This document shows positions 17,972 to 25,674 of a stretch of 64,000 nt of DNA, piece by piece (the stretch's first letter is position 1; each line of letters opens with the position of its first letter). Origin of the DNA: Pseudorhizobium banfieldiae. Its GTDB lineage: Bacteria; Pseudomonadota; Alphaproteobacteria; Rhizobiales; Rhizobiaceae. Below the pieces are notes generated by a model. That model saw only the letters and a list, made by a program, of their open reading frames with translations. It searched no databases and had not been told where the DNA came from. The stretch is from the NCBI RefSeq assembly GCF_000967425.1, contig NZ_FO082820.1, positions 434,001-498,000 on the forward strand, in the 5' to 3' direction. The position numbers and the translations under genes were made by a program.

Positions 17972-19324
17972 ATGACGTCGGCCGGCAAACTGTTGCCGCA
18001 GGTCACCCAGAATGAACTGCAGGCGATGGCATACAGCGATCCGCTTACAGGCCTCGGCAACCGCTACCGGTTGCGCGACAAGGTCCGGTTGCTCGCTGCC
18101 GAACGTGCTCAGGATCCCGCTCCCTTTACCATCTGCATCGCAAATCTCGACGGGTTCAAGCCGATCAACGACTTGTTCGGCGTCGCTGCGGGAGACGAAA
18201 TCCTCTGCCAGGTGGCCCATCGCCTGAAGGCTTGTATTCCCGACGGTGCAACGGTCACCCGTCATGACGGGGACGAGTTTGCTTTCGTCCTGCCGTTGGT
18301 CTTCGAGAGGGTGGGCGCTGAACGGATCGGACAGATGATCAAGGACGTGCTCTCCGCACCCTACGATCTGGGCGACCGAAACGTACGTCTATCGGCCTCC
18401 TTCGGTTTTGCCATTTATCCTTTTGCCGGTGAGGAGTTCGAGGATCTTCTGAAGAGCGCGGAAACCGCCCTCTATCGGTCCAAGCGCCGGGGCAGGGGGC
18501 AGATCACCGTCTACTCCCGCGAAATCGCCCTGGAGATGAAGCATGCGACACAACTGGAGCAGGCGCTGCGAACGGCGGTCATTGCCGATGCCGTCGACGC
18601 CCATTTCCAGCCGATCGTGCGGCTCGGCGACGGCGCTGTGCTGGGCTTCGAGGCACTGGCGCGTTGGATCGATGCTGACTTGGGTTTCGTCTCGCCGTCC
18701 GTTTTCGTGCCCCTCGCCGAAGAACGCGGCTTTATTGATGCGCTTTCCGAGACCTTGTTGCGCAAGGCGGCGGAAGCCGCGCTCTCATGGCCGCGGGAGC
18801 TCTTCCTCTCGTTCAACCTGTCTTCCGTTCAATTGATGGACCCCGGAACCACGGACACCATCCTGTCGATCCTTGACCGCGTTGGCCTTGATCCCCACAG
18901 GCTCGAACTGGAAATCACCGAAACCGCCATGATGACGTCGGCGGAGACGGCGCACCGGATCATTACCGATCTGCGGGCCGAAGGAGTGAAGATCTCGCTC
19001 GACGATTTCGGGACGGGGCAGTCGAGCCTCGGCCGGCTACGTGAATTCACGTTCGACAAGGTGAAGATCGACCGGGCGTTCGTGTCGCAGATCACCACTG
19101 ATCGAACGTCCGAACACATCGTCAAAGCGATCATCGCCATGTGCGACGGGCTGGATCTGCAGGTGGTGGCGGAGGGTATCGAGGATTATGCCGACGCGCA
19201 GAAGCTGAAGGCCCTGGGATGTGGGATGGGGCAAGGCTACTACTACGGCAAGCCGGCCGACACCGTCGCAACGGGACGCTATCTGCGGGAGCAGGAGCGA
19301 AGACTTCTGGTTGCTCACCTCTGA
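17972..19324 (+). CDS. GGDEF-EAL protein, predicted c-di-GMP phosphodiesterase
   Basis: 450-residue cytoplasmic protein. GGDEF domain about 20-182: the signature reads DGDEF (99-103) rather than GGDEF, and the first metal-ligand Asp of the D-x-D-x-F-K block is Asn58, so diguanylate cyclase activity is doubtful. EAL domain about 195-440 keeps all catalytic elements: E227-A-L, Asn282, ELEITE (312-317), DDFGTG (344-349), VKID with Lys365, AEGIE (Glu401) and QGYYYGKP. The likely output is hydrolysis of c-di-GMP, with the GGDEF half perhaps binding GTP. No membrane segment. The preceding PAS-receiver gene is a plausible input partner. Confidence 0.9.
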   Translation: MTSAGKLLPQVTQNELQAMAYSDPLTGLGNRYRLRDKVRLLAAERAQDPAPFTICIANLDGFKPINDLFGVAAGDEILCQVAHRLKACIPDGATVTRHDGDEFAFVLPLVFERVGAERIGQMIKDVLSAPYDLGDRNVRLSASFGFAIYPFAGEEFEDLLKSAETALYRSKRRGRGQITVYSREIALEMKHATQLEQALRTAVIADAVDAHFQPIVRLGDGAVLGFEALARWIDADLGFVSPSVFVPLAEERGFIDALSETLLRKAAEAALSWPRELFLSFNLSSVQLMDPGTTDTILSILDRVGLDPHRLELEITETAMMTSAETAHRIITDLRAEGVKISLDDFGTGQSSLGRLREFTFDKVKIDRAFVSQITTDRTSEHIVKAIIAMCDGLDLQVVAEGIEDYADAQKLKALGCGMGQGYYYGKPADTVATGRYLREQERRLLVAHL

Positions 19325-19359
19325 TCCAGAGGCACGCCTCACCTGGTGCGGCCGCTAAG

Positions 19360-19384
19360 AAAAAGGCGGCGCCGCAGCGCCGCC
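19360..19384 (-). terminator. Intrinsic terminator of the PRC-barrel gene
   Basis: Stem GGCGGCG (19365-19371) with CGCCGCC (19378-19384), six-nt loop. Read on the minus strand it ends in TTTTT (complement of the A-run at 19360-19364), fitting termination of the gene whose stop is at 19421. On the plus strand it could also block read-through from the EAL gene. Confidence 0.8.
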
Positions 19385-19420
19385 CCTTCAAGATGCCTTA
19401 ATGCGTCACACGCTCCGGGC

Positions 19421-20197
19421 TTAGTTGTTACCTTCAGCCGTCGGCGGGGTAGTGGCATTCGGCATCGGTGTCGTAGCACCGGTGGACGAAGTTGTCGTCG
19501 TGTCGGTGGTCGCCGCATCAGCGGCTGCCTGCTGGTCTTCGAGCGTCATGAACTCGGGAGCCGCATTGAGCGAATCCTTCGTTTCAGTCGTCGTCAGACG
19601 GATCTCATTGTTGTTTTCCATGTCGCGGGTCATGGAGATGTTTTCCATCGGAACCGCGACATCCTTCTCGCCGATACCGAGGAAGCCGCCGACGCCGATC
19701 ACGGCTGCGACGATGCCGCCATCCTGCTCAAGGATCAGGTCGTTGATGTCGCCAACGCTTTCATCTTCAGCATTATAAACCGACTTGCCGATATAGTCGT
19801 TGGCGCTGATCTGCGTCTCCGACTGTTCGGTCAGGTAAGAGCCCGAAGCGGCAGCAGTATCTGTCGAAGCATCCGTGCTTGGGGTGGCTGCAGTGTCCGT
19901 GGTCGCATCGGTATCCGGAGTGGCTGCAGTGTCCGTGGGAGCGTCAGCGCCCGGAGTTGCCGGAGTAGCTGCAGTGTCGGTCGAAGTATCGGCTTCGGGA
20001 GCGGCAGCGTTGTCGGTCGACGAGGCGCCTGCTGCGGGTGCGGCGTCGGTGCCGGTCATCGGCTTCATCGCGGGATCTGCAGGAGCAGCCGGAGATGCAG
20101 GCGCGGCCGGATCGCTGGTCTGGGCCATGGCCGGTGCGATTGCAGTGGAGGCCATCAGGACGGCTGCGGCCGCCATTGTGCTGAAAGTCTTCTTCAT
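19421..20197 (-). CDS. Exported PRC-barrel domain protein with Thr/Ala/Asp-rich repeats
   Basis: 258 residues. A Sec signal peptide (about 1-25, cleavage after APAMA) is followed by a low-complexity linker (about 26-130) made of repeats of the form TDTAATP. A PRC-barrel domain follows (about 140-225: IGKSVYNAEDESVGDINDLIL, then VIGVGGFLGIGEKDVAVPM). The C-terminus is again low-complexity. PRC barrels occur in RimM and photosynthetic reaction centre H subunits; exported rhizobial versions are often general-stress proteins, though their role is unknown. An EcfG-like promoter element is visible upstream and a terminator follows the gene. Confidence 0.88.
   Translation of the reverse strand: MKKTFSTMAAAAVLMASTAIAPAMAQTSDPAAPASPAAPADPAMKPMTGTDAAPAAGASSTDNAAAPEADTSTDTAATPATPGADAPTDTAATPDTDATTDTAATPSTDASTDTAAASGSYLTEQSETQISANDYIGKSVYNAEDESVGDINDLILEQDGGIVAAVIGVGGFLGIGEKDVAVPMENISMTRDMENNNEIRLTTTETKDSLNAAPEFMTLEDQQAAADAATTDTTTTSSTGATTPMPNATTPPTAEGNN
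19884..19995. repeat. Short tandem repeat inside the PRC-barrel gene linker
   Basis: The core CTGCAGTGTC recurs at 19888, 19924 and 19969 (spacings 36 and 45 nt) with partly conserved flanks, encoding copies of a TDTAATP-type unit. Multiples of three keep the frame, so copy number can vary between strains without breaking the gene. Confidence 0.7.
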
Positions 20198-20265
20198 GTC
20201 GAACCTACCTTCCTAGTGTTCTCGATGTGAACGCACGACGTTCAATCGCGCTGGTTCGCGCAGAC

Positions 20266-20291
20266 AATGGATCGACCTGGGGTTTAGTTCC
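20266..20291 (-). promoter_or_regulatory. Candidate EcfG/RpoE2-type general-stress promoter
   Basis: On the minus strand GGAAC (complement of 20287-20291) is followed after 17 nt by CATT (complement of 20266-20269). The consensus for alphaproteobacterial EcfG sigma factors is GGAAC-N16/17-CGTT, so there is one mismatch in the -10. It is about 70 nt upstream of the PRC-barrel start codon. Confidence 0.5.
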
Positions 20292-20371
20292 GGCCCAACG
20301 CCGAAATTATAGGCGGGTGCCCTGCCAACTGCCGGTTGGCGAGCGGAGAACTCAAGGAGAGGTTGGAAGGC

Positions 20372-21256
20372 TCAGACGCGGAAGCTCGACTCCGGCGTGC
20401 CGGCGGCACCGGCGGTGAAGGCGAACATTTGGCCGGCAAGTGGGTCGCTCTCCCGCTGGTCAGGGCTCAGTCCTTCCCAGGCCGACGTAACCCCGATGTT
20501 CGTCAGGCCGGGTCCGAAGAAGACGGGACAAGTCGTCTGCCGCGCCGGCAGTCTGTGACGTTTCGCCAACGTGCCGTCCGGAGAATAGCAGTCCACCGCT
20601 CCGGCGCCCCACCGCGCATTCCAGATGTTGCCGTCCCGGTCACAGACCGAGCCGTCCATGCCGCCCGGCTGATCGCTCGTATCAACGAGGATGGCGGGCT
20701 CGCCGACTGGCAGTCCCGTAGAGGCGTCGAGGCTGACCCGCATCAGGAGGTTCTTCGTGGTGTCGACGAAATAGCCGGTGGAACCGTCCGGCGAAAAGCA
20801 GATTCCGTTTGGGATGCTGATATTGCGGAAGAGCGGGGTCACGGTCTTCCGTGCCACATGGTAGATGGCACCGGCGCCTTCCTCGGCTCCTTTCCCCATC
20901 GTCCCGATCCAGAGACAGCCACTCGGATGGAGCCGTCCGTCATTGGAGCGGGTGCCGGCATTCCCAGCCTCTAGCTCGCAATAGAGGCTGAGCGCACCAT
21001 CCCGGCGGTTGCGGATGTAAAGCCCCTCTTCGGTTGCCAGAAGCTGTCGTTCCTCATCGATGCGGGCGATGACGCTCGCCATGAATGGCAGCGGGTGATG
21101 TCGCTCCTCACCGGTGGAGAGGTTCCTTTCGTGAAGCAGCTTTCCCAGGATGTCGAACCACCAAAGCGTGTTCGTTTCCGGTTCGAAGTTTGGCCCCTCT
21201 CCGAGCTCGGAAACGGTGTTGGACAAGGTCGCAGGCTCGGATTTTGCGTCGTGCAT
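20372..21256 (-). CDS. SMP-30/gluconolactonase/LRE family protein
   Basis: 294-residue six-bladed beta-propeller lactonase. Typical motifs: LGEGPNFEPETNTLWWFDI (metal-ligand Glu and the WWxDI block), ARSNDGRLHPSGCLWIGTMG-like segment (RSNDGRLHPSG), SIPNGICFSPDG, and VCDRDGNIWNARWGAGAV with the catalytic Asp region. Such enzymes open sugar lactones in Entner-Doudoroff-type or pentose pathways; the sugar is unknown because no transporter or dehydrogenase is adjacent. ATG 21256 (MHDAKSE) is preferred to an in-frame start at 21319. It is transcribed away from the LuxR gene. Confidence 0.9.
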   Translation of the reverse strand: MHDAKSEPATLSNTVSELGEGPNFEPETNTLWWFDILGKLLHERNLSTGEERHHPLPFMASVIARIDEERQLLATEEGLYIRNRRDGALSLYCELEAGNAGTRSNDGRLHPSGCLWIGTMGKGAEEGAGAIYHVARKTVTPLFRNISIPNGICFSPDGSTGYFVDTTKNLLMRVSLDASTGLPVGEPAILVDTSDQPGGMDGSVCDRDGNIWNARWGAGAVDCYSPDGTLAKRHRLPARQTTCPVFFGPGLTNIGVTSAWEGLSPDQRESDPLAGQMFAFTAGAAGTPESSFRV

Positions 21257-21346
21257 GATGAGCTCCGGGAAGTGAATCTTGCACCATCGCTTGGACGCTG
21301 CAAATGTCTCCGCCAACATGACTTCCTGTCAGATTGGCGATTGCTA

Positions 21347-21377
21347 TTGCGGAATTTTCGACATACCTGTCTATAAT
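21347..21377 (+). promoter_or_regulatory. Possible promoter of the LuxR-type gene
   Basis: A perfect TATAAT at 21372-21377 lies 131 nt upstream of the LuxR-type start. The best -35 is TTGCGG (21347-21352) with a long 19-nt spacer, so the assignment is weak. Confidence 0.3.
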
Positions 21378-21508
21378 CTTTCTCTGTAAAGACAAGATTG
21401 CATCGAACGGGGCGTAGGTGTCGGACAACTCCGTTCCTGGCCTGAATTGCTCTCCATCCGACCATTTCGGTCAGTCGCGTCACACCAGGAAATCGAGAAC
21501 TCCGCCCC

Positions 21509-22240
21509 ATGCCGCCTTTGGAAAAGAGCATCCCAAACGAATCGACCGAGAATCAGATCCTGGAGATCAAGGGACTGAAGACGCAGTTCGACGTATTCCG
21601 GTTCATGAAGCGGATAACCGAATCCTATGGCGCTCGCGCTTTCATGGTCGTGAACATGCCGGGACCGACCTCCCTCACTCTTTCCGCCCATAGCGTCATC
21701 ACCAACTGGCCTGCGGAGCTCATTACTCATTTCGACCGCGAAGGACTTCTCTCCTCCAGCCCAATCCTGAAGCGGTTGCGTGAATCATTCATTCCCACCC
21801 AGTATGACTTGGAGGAAGTGAACCTTGTGCGCGGCAATACGGTTTCGACCGACCTGTTTGCCCCTTATCGTTTGCTTCGAGGCGCCTATTTCCCGGTGCA
21901 CGACAGTACTGGGATGCGCGGCGCCGTATCGCTCGCCGGTGATGGTGCTCCCTTCACGCATCAGCAGATGATGGAACTCAGCTATCTGGCCATCCATGTC
22001 TATGAGCGGCTAGGGCAGATACGCAGCATGACCACCCGCACCGTCGAAACGCTGACGGAACGCGAGCTGGACTGCATCACTTGGACGGCAGCTGGAAAGA
22101 CAAGCGCGGAGATTGCGGAGATCCTGGGGCTGTCCGAACATACGGTCAATCACTACCTTAACCGAGCCGCCAAGAAGCTGGACAGCGTCAATCGCACCCA
22201 GGCGGTCGCAACCGCGTTCCGCCTAGGGCTGATTTGCTGA
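21509..22240 (+). CDS. LuxR-family transcriptional regulator (autoinducer-domain type, probably orphan)
   Basis: 243 residues: an N-terminal autoinducer-binding-like domain (about 25-165) and a C-terminal LuxR helix-turn-helix (about 180-240, LTERELDCITWTAAGKTSAEIAEILGLSEHTVNHYL). The DNA-binding half has the invariant Glu, Leu and Gly. In the sensor half the first conserved Trp of NWP is kept, but the residues that correspond to the acyl-homoserine-lactone contacts Asp70 and Trp85 of TraR read Ser (SSSP) and non-Trp (PTQY). No luxI-type synthase is nearby. It is therefore more like the non-AHL regulators such as VisN/VisR than a classical quorum sensor; that comparison is inferred. Confidence 0.88.
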   Translation: MPPLEKSIPNESTENQILEIKGLKTQFDVFRFMKRITESYGARAFMVVNMPGPTSLTLSAHSVITNWPAELITHFDREGLLSSSPILKRLRESFIPTQYDLEEVNLVRGNTVSTDLFAPYRLLRGAYFPVHDSTGMRGAVSLAGDGAPFTHQQMMELSYLAIHVYERLGQIRSMTTRTVETLTERELDCITWTAAGKTSAEIAEILGLSEHTVNHYLNRAAKKLDSVNRTQAVATAFRLGLIC

Positions 22241-22552
22241 CGGCACCTGATTCCCGCTGCTCAGAAAGTGGGCACGCCGCCTCCGCGGAACTCTGTTGCA
22301 TCCGGTCGGGCGGCACCACTGCCGCATCCGCCGCGACGTTCGCCATCTGGCACGGTCCGTGCATTGCACGGGGAGGTCCAGAGGGGGCCGACAGCGTCCG
22401 ACAGAGACGTGATGAGAAACGATGCTGCCTGGCGGTTCAATGAGCTTGCGCCGGGCAGCATCGCCATTGCGTGTTGCAGCATCGGGCGGCCAACTTCTAT
22501 AAGGACTCCTGACCAGTCGCCCCGCGACTGTCGAGCGACAGGAGTTTGATCG
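22241..22552. other. 312-nt intergenic region/mrp leader with alternative hairpins
   Basis: No credible gene is seen; long open frames on the minus strand here are the antisense of mrp. A strong inverted repeat, GATGCTGCCTGGCG (22421-22434) with CGCCGGGCAGCATC (22449-22462), has a 14-nt loop and one T-G wobble. A second copy of the right-arm core GCAGCATC is at 22476-22483 and could compete for the left arm. No T-run follows either structure. Confidence 0.5.
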
Positions 22553-23692
22553 ATGACGGACGTGACCAAGGAACAGGTTCTGGCGGCGCTTTCAAAGGTC
22601 CGCGGCCCTGACCTCACCGATGACATCGTGTCGCTGAAGATGGTCTCCGATGTCTTCATTTCCGACAACAAGGTGTACTTCTCGATCACCGTGCCCGCCG
22701 ACAGGGCCGAGCAGTTGGAACCGCTACGGGCAGCCGCCGAGCGATCGGTCAAGGCCGTTCGAGGCGTCAAAGGTGCCCTGGTAACGCTGACGGCGGATCG
22801 AAAGGCTGGTGCCACGCCCTCTGCCCCGCCACGTCGCCCGCAGCCTGCAGCCCCACCGCACGCACATGGGTCTCCGGCGCGCCCGGAAAAGGCGGGCGTA
22901 CCGGGGGTGGGCGCGATCATAGCGGTTGCGTCCGGGAAGGGGGGAGTGGGGAAGTCCACGACCGCTGTCAATCTTGCCCTCGGCCTGCAGGCCATCGGGA
23001 TGAAGGTCGGGATACTCGACGCCGATATCTACGGCCCCTCGATTCCGCGGCTCATGAAGATTTCGGGGCGGCCACAGCAGATCGAGAACCGCATCATCCG
23101 TCCGATGGAGAACTATGGCCTTAAAGCGATGTCCATGGGTTTCCTTGTCGACGAAGAGACCGCCATGATCTGGCGTGGCCCGATGGTTCAGTCGGCGCTT
23201 CTGCAGATGCTGCGGGAGGTGGCCTGGGGCGAGCTCGACGTCCTGGTCGTCGACATGCCTCCCGGCACCGGCGACGTGCAACTCACCATGGCCCAGCAGG
23301 TGCCTCTTGCTGGCGCAGTGATCGTCTCTACCCCGCAGGACCTGGCGCTGATCGACGCACGCAAGGCCATCACCATGTTCCGCAAGGTGGAAGTGCCGCT
23401 GCTCGGCATCATAGAGAACATGAGCTATTTCGTGGCGCCCGATACCGGTGCGCGATACGACATCTTCGGCCATGGCGGCGCACAGGCAGAAGCCGCTCGG
23501 ATCGGCGTCCCCTTCCTGGGTGAAGTGCCGCTGACGATCGATATCCGGGAGAAGTCCGATAGTGGGACGCCTGTTGTTGCAGCGGATCCTGAGGGGCTCG
23601 CCGGGCAGATCTACCGGGATATCGCGTTACGGGTGCGCGGGGCGTTGGAGGGGCGGGTGGAAAGACCGGCTCCTACGATCGTCTTCGAATAG
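22553..23692 (+). CDS. mrp: Mrp/ApbC family iron-sulfur cluster carrier ATPase
   Basis: 379-residue P-loop NTPase of the Mrp/NBP35 family, thought to deliver Fe-S clusters to apoproteins. An N-terminal MIP18/DUF59 domain (about 5-80, VLAALSKVRGPDLTDDIVSLKMV) is joined by a Pro/Ala linker to the ATPase (about 115-370). Motifs: deviant Walker A SGKGGVGKST, DADIYGPSIPRLM, DMPPGTGDVQL and STPQDLALIDA. The segment that in many homologues is CPHCG, the cluster-bridging CxxC, reads APDTG here, so both cysteines are missing; I recall rhizobial homologues with the same change. Start at ATG 22553 fits the DUF59 N-terminus. Confidence 0.93.
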   Translation: MTDVTKEQVLAALSKVRGPDLTDDIVSLKMVSDVFISDNKVYFSITVPADRAEQLEPLRAAAERSVKAVRGVKGALVTLTADRKAGATPSAPPRRPQPAAPPHAHGSPARPEKAGVPGVGAIIAVASGKGGVGKSTTAVNLALGLQAIGMKVGILDADIYGPSIPRLMKISGRPQQIENRIIRPMENYGLKAMSMGFLVDEETAMIWRGPMVQSALLQMLREVAWGELDVLVVDMPPGTGDVQLTMAQQVPLAGAVIVSTPQDLALIDARKAITMFRKVEVPLLGIIENMSYFVAPDTGARYDIFGHGGAQAEAARIGVPFLGEVPLTIDIREKSDSGTPVVAADPEGLAGQIYRDIALRVRGALEGRVERPAPTIVFE

Positions 23693-23815
23693 GCTTCAGA
23701 ACCCTCGCACATCTATGCCGGTTCGCTAAATTGTCAGCCTGTTCAAGCTTTTCCCGATGAGCCGTTAACGCCCCGTCAAGGTTAATGATCGATCCTTCGC
23801 GGGTTGCCGTAGCCC

Positions 23816-24994
23816 GTGGAGTCCCTCGTTTTGCGTTCGAATGTTCTTTTGAGTCGCAACTGCCGTGCCCGCCTGAATGCCTGGAGCGCTCCTGCGCTAT
23901 TTGGCCTTGTCGCCTGGCTGGCCTTTCCCTCTACGGCGTCCCATGGGGATCTCTCCGCACTCCTGAATGGGCTCGATGCGGGTCAGAGGTGGCGGGCTGT
24001 TCTGACCCATTCTCCGGCCGGATCCATTCACTCTTCCGAGCTCGCCTTCCCCGGCGCGGAGCGCATGCTTCCCTCCGATGCAGGTCTGGCTCTGCCGGAT
24101 GGCAGCAAGATCGCCTTTGTTGGTGGTGGCAGCAAGGGCGACGCAACGCCGGACGAGGATCGCGTCAACCGGAAGGCGAAGAAGGGGCGTATCGTGGCGG
24201 TCGAGCCGATGCAACCTCCCAAGGCCTTCAGTGCCGGTTCGATCCTGCAACGGACCAGTGCGCTGACGCTGCCGCCGCAAGGCAGACAGGAACTGGCCGG
24301 GTTCGCCAAGCCCGGTAAGAAGGTCAAGGAGTTCGAACTGGCATCCTTCTACTTCCGCAAGGAGGAGAAGCCGGCTGCCGGTGTGTCGCCGATGATCGCC
24401 AGCCTCGTGACCAATGACAAGGCCGATGTCCTGGCAACAGCCTACGCGCCTCCGGAGCCGGATTTCGCCCGGGAGTCGCCCTTCGACGCGATCCTCAAGA
24501 AGCCCGAAGCCGGGCGCTTCATCCCGCCGATCGGGCGTGATGATCATGCATGGGCCGCGACGCCGCTTCCGGCGGAAACATTTTCGGCGCGTGAGCAGCA
24601 ATGCCTCGCGTCCGGCATCTACTTCGAAGCACGTGGCGAATCGGCGCGCGGGCAGGCGGCCGTGGCACAGGTCATCCTCAACCGCGTACGCAATCCTGCC
24701 TATCCGGATACGATCTGCGGCGTCGTTTACCAGAACGAGGATTGGCGCAACCGCTGCCAGTTCTCCTTTGCCTGCGACAACATCCGGGACCGCATCCGCT
24801 CGCAATATCACTGGAAGATGGCTCGCGAGGTCGCCATGGCGGTCACCGCCGGGAAGATCTGGCTAAACGAGGTTGGCTCATCGACCCACTACCACGCGGT
24901 ATACGTCCGCCCGAAGTGGGCGCGGTCTATGAAGAAGGTCGGGCGCATCGGCCTGCATATCTTCTATCGCACCTATGGCGGCGGCTGGAGCTGA
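23816..24994 (+). CDS. Cell wall hydrolase, SleB/Hydrolase_2 family
   Basis: 392 residues with an N-terminal hydrophobic segment (about 25-43, APALFGLVAWLAFPSTAS) that acts as signal or anchor, a long low-complexity periplasmic region (about 50-255) and a C-terminal SleB-like hydrolase domain (about 262-390). Catalytic-domain landmarks are CLASGIYFEARGESARGQAAVAQVILNRV, with the catalytic Glu in YFEARGES, and CQFSFACD. These enzymes act as lytic transglycosylases or muramidases on peptidoglycan. GTG 23816 is used as start; a TTG at 23831 is an alternative. The final domain matches rhizobial homologues; substrate specificity is unknown. Confidence 0.87.
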   Translation: MESLVLRSNVLLSRNCRARLNAWSAPALFGLVAWLAFPSTASHGDLSALLNGLDAGQRWRAVLTHSPAGSIHSSELAFPGAERMLPSDAGLALPDGSKIAFVGGGSKGDATPDEDRVNRKAKKGRIVAVEPMQPPKAFSAGSILQRTSALTLPPQGRQELAGFAKPGKKVKEFELASFYFRKEEKPAAGVSPMIASLVTNDKADVLATAYAPPEPDFARESPFDAILKKPEAGRFIPPIGRDDHAWAATPLPAETFSAREQQCLASGIYFEARGESARGQAAVAQVILNRVRNPAYPDTICGVVYQNEDWRNRCQFSFACDNIRDRIRSQYHWKMAREVAMAVTAGKIWLNEVGSSTHYHAVYVRPKWARSMKKVGRIGLHIFYRTYGGGWS

Positions 24995-25116
24995 ATGCGG
25001 CCTGACGCCGCTGCGTCGTGATTCCGCTCAAGAAGTTTACGCCGATAGTAGTGGTTCGGCCGTAAAAGCTTGAAAAATCAGATCAATTGGCTGGGATTCC
25101 ATCTCGACTCCATGCC

Positions 25117-25145
25117 TTGACTATGCAGACGCTCAAAACTATGTT
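25117..25145 (+). promoter_or_regulatory. Predicted sigma-70-type promoter of the F0 operon
   Basis: TTGACT (25117-25122), 17-nt spacer, TATGTT (25140-25145), located 119 nt upstream of the atpI start codon in a 269-nt intergenic region. Good match to housekeeping rhizobial promoters; no other candidate of similar quality is visible in this gap. Confidence 0.55.
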
Positions 25146-25263
25146 GCGCCCGACTTGAAAACGGGCCGGAAGGCGCGAAATCCCTAGCAGTCAGCATGTT
25201 TCGCACACGGATCGGACGGTCTATGCACCGTGGGATGCGGGAAGACGGCAAGGGAGGATGCGA

Positions 25264-25617
25264 ATGACGGACAATCGGGACGAGAGTCTGGAGCAGCGCC
25301 GCAGGCGTCTTTCTGCCGCCTTGGCGGAGCGGGACGCCGAAGAAGCGGCTGAAGCGAAGAGGGATGCGCAGAGCGAGGAAAGCCGTCGAGGGATGGCTCT
25401 CGGTCTGAAGATCTCTTCGGAATTCATCGCCGCAATCGCGGTGGGCGCCATGCTTGGCTATCTTCTCGACCGTTTTGCCGGTACAGGGCCTTGGGGGATG
25501 ATCATCCTGCTCCTCCTCGGCTTCTGCGCCGGAATACTGAACGTCCTGCGGGCCGTGGGGATGGTTGCTTTGCCGCCGTCCCTGGCGGGCGGTCGGGATA
25601 AGAAGCGAAAGCCTTGA
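25264..25617 (+). CDS. atpI: F0F1 ATP synthase assembly protein AtpI
   Basis: 117-residue small membrane protein that aids c-ring assembly or Mg2+ supply. It has a charged N-terminal helix (QRRRRLSAALAERDAEEAAEAKRDAQSEE segment), then two transmembrane helices (about 48-68 ISSEFIAAIAVGAMLGYLLD and 77-98 GMIILLLLGFCAGILNVLRA) typical of the AtpI/AtpQ family. ATG 25264 is chosen because GGGAGG at 25252-25257 touches the upstream ATG 25258 but is spaced correctly for 25264. It heads the F0 operon, 57 nt before atpB. Confidence 0.9.
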   Translation: MTDNRDESLEQRRRRLSAALAERDAEEAAEAKRDAQSEESRRGMALGLKISSEFIAAIAVGAMLGYLLDRFAGTGPWGMIILLLLGFCAGILNVLRAVGMVALPPSLAGGRDKKRKP

Positions 25618-25674
25618 CGGGCGCATGAGTGGCGACCGTCGGCGAGGCGAGTGAAGGAAGAAAGAAGGTAGACG

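Noticed and set aside
22261..22995. 244-codon minus-strand open frame covering the mrp leader and 5' end
   Set aside because: It is largely antisense to mrp, has Arg/Ala/Thr low complexity and no recognisable family.
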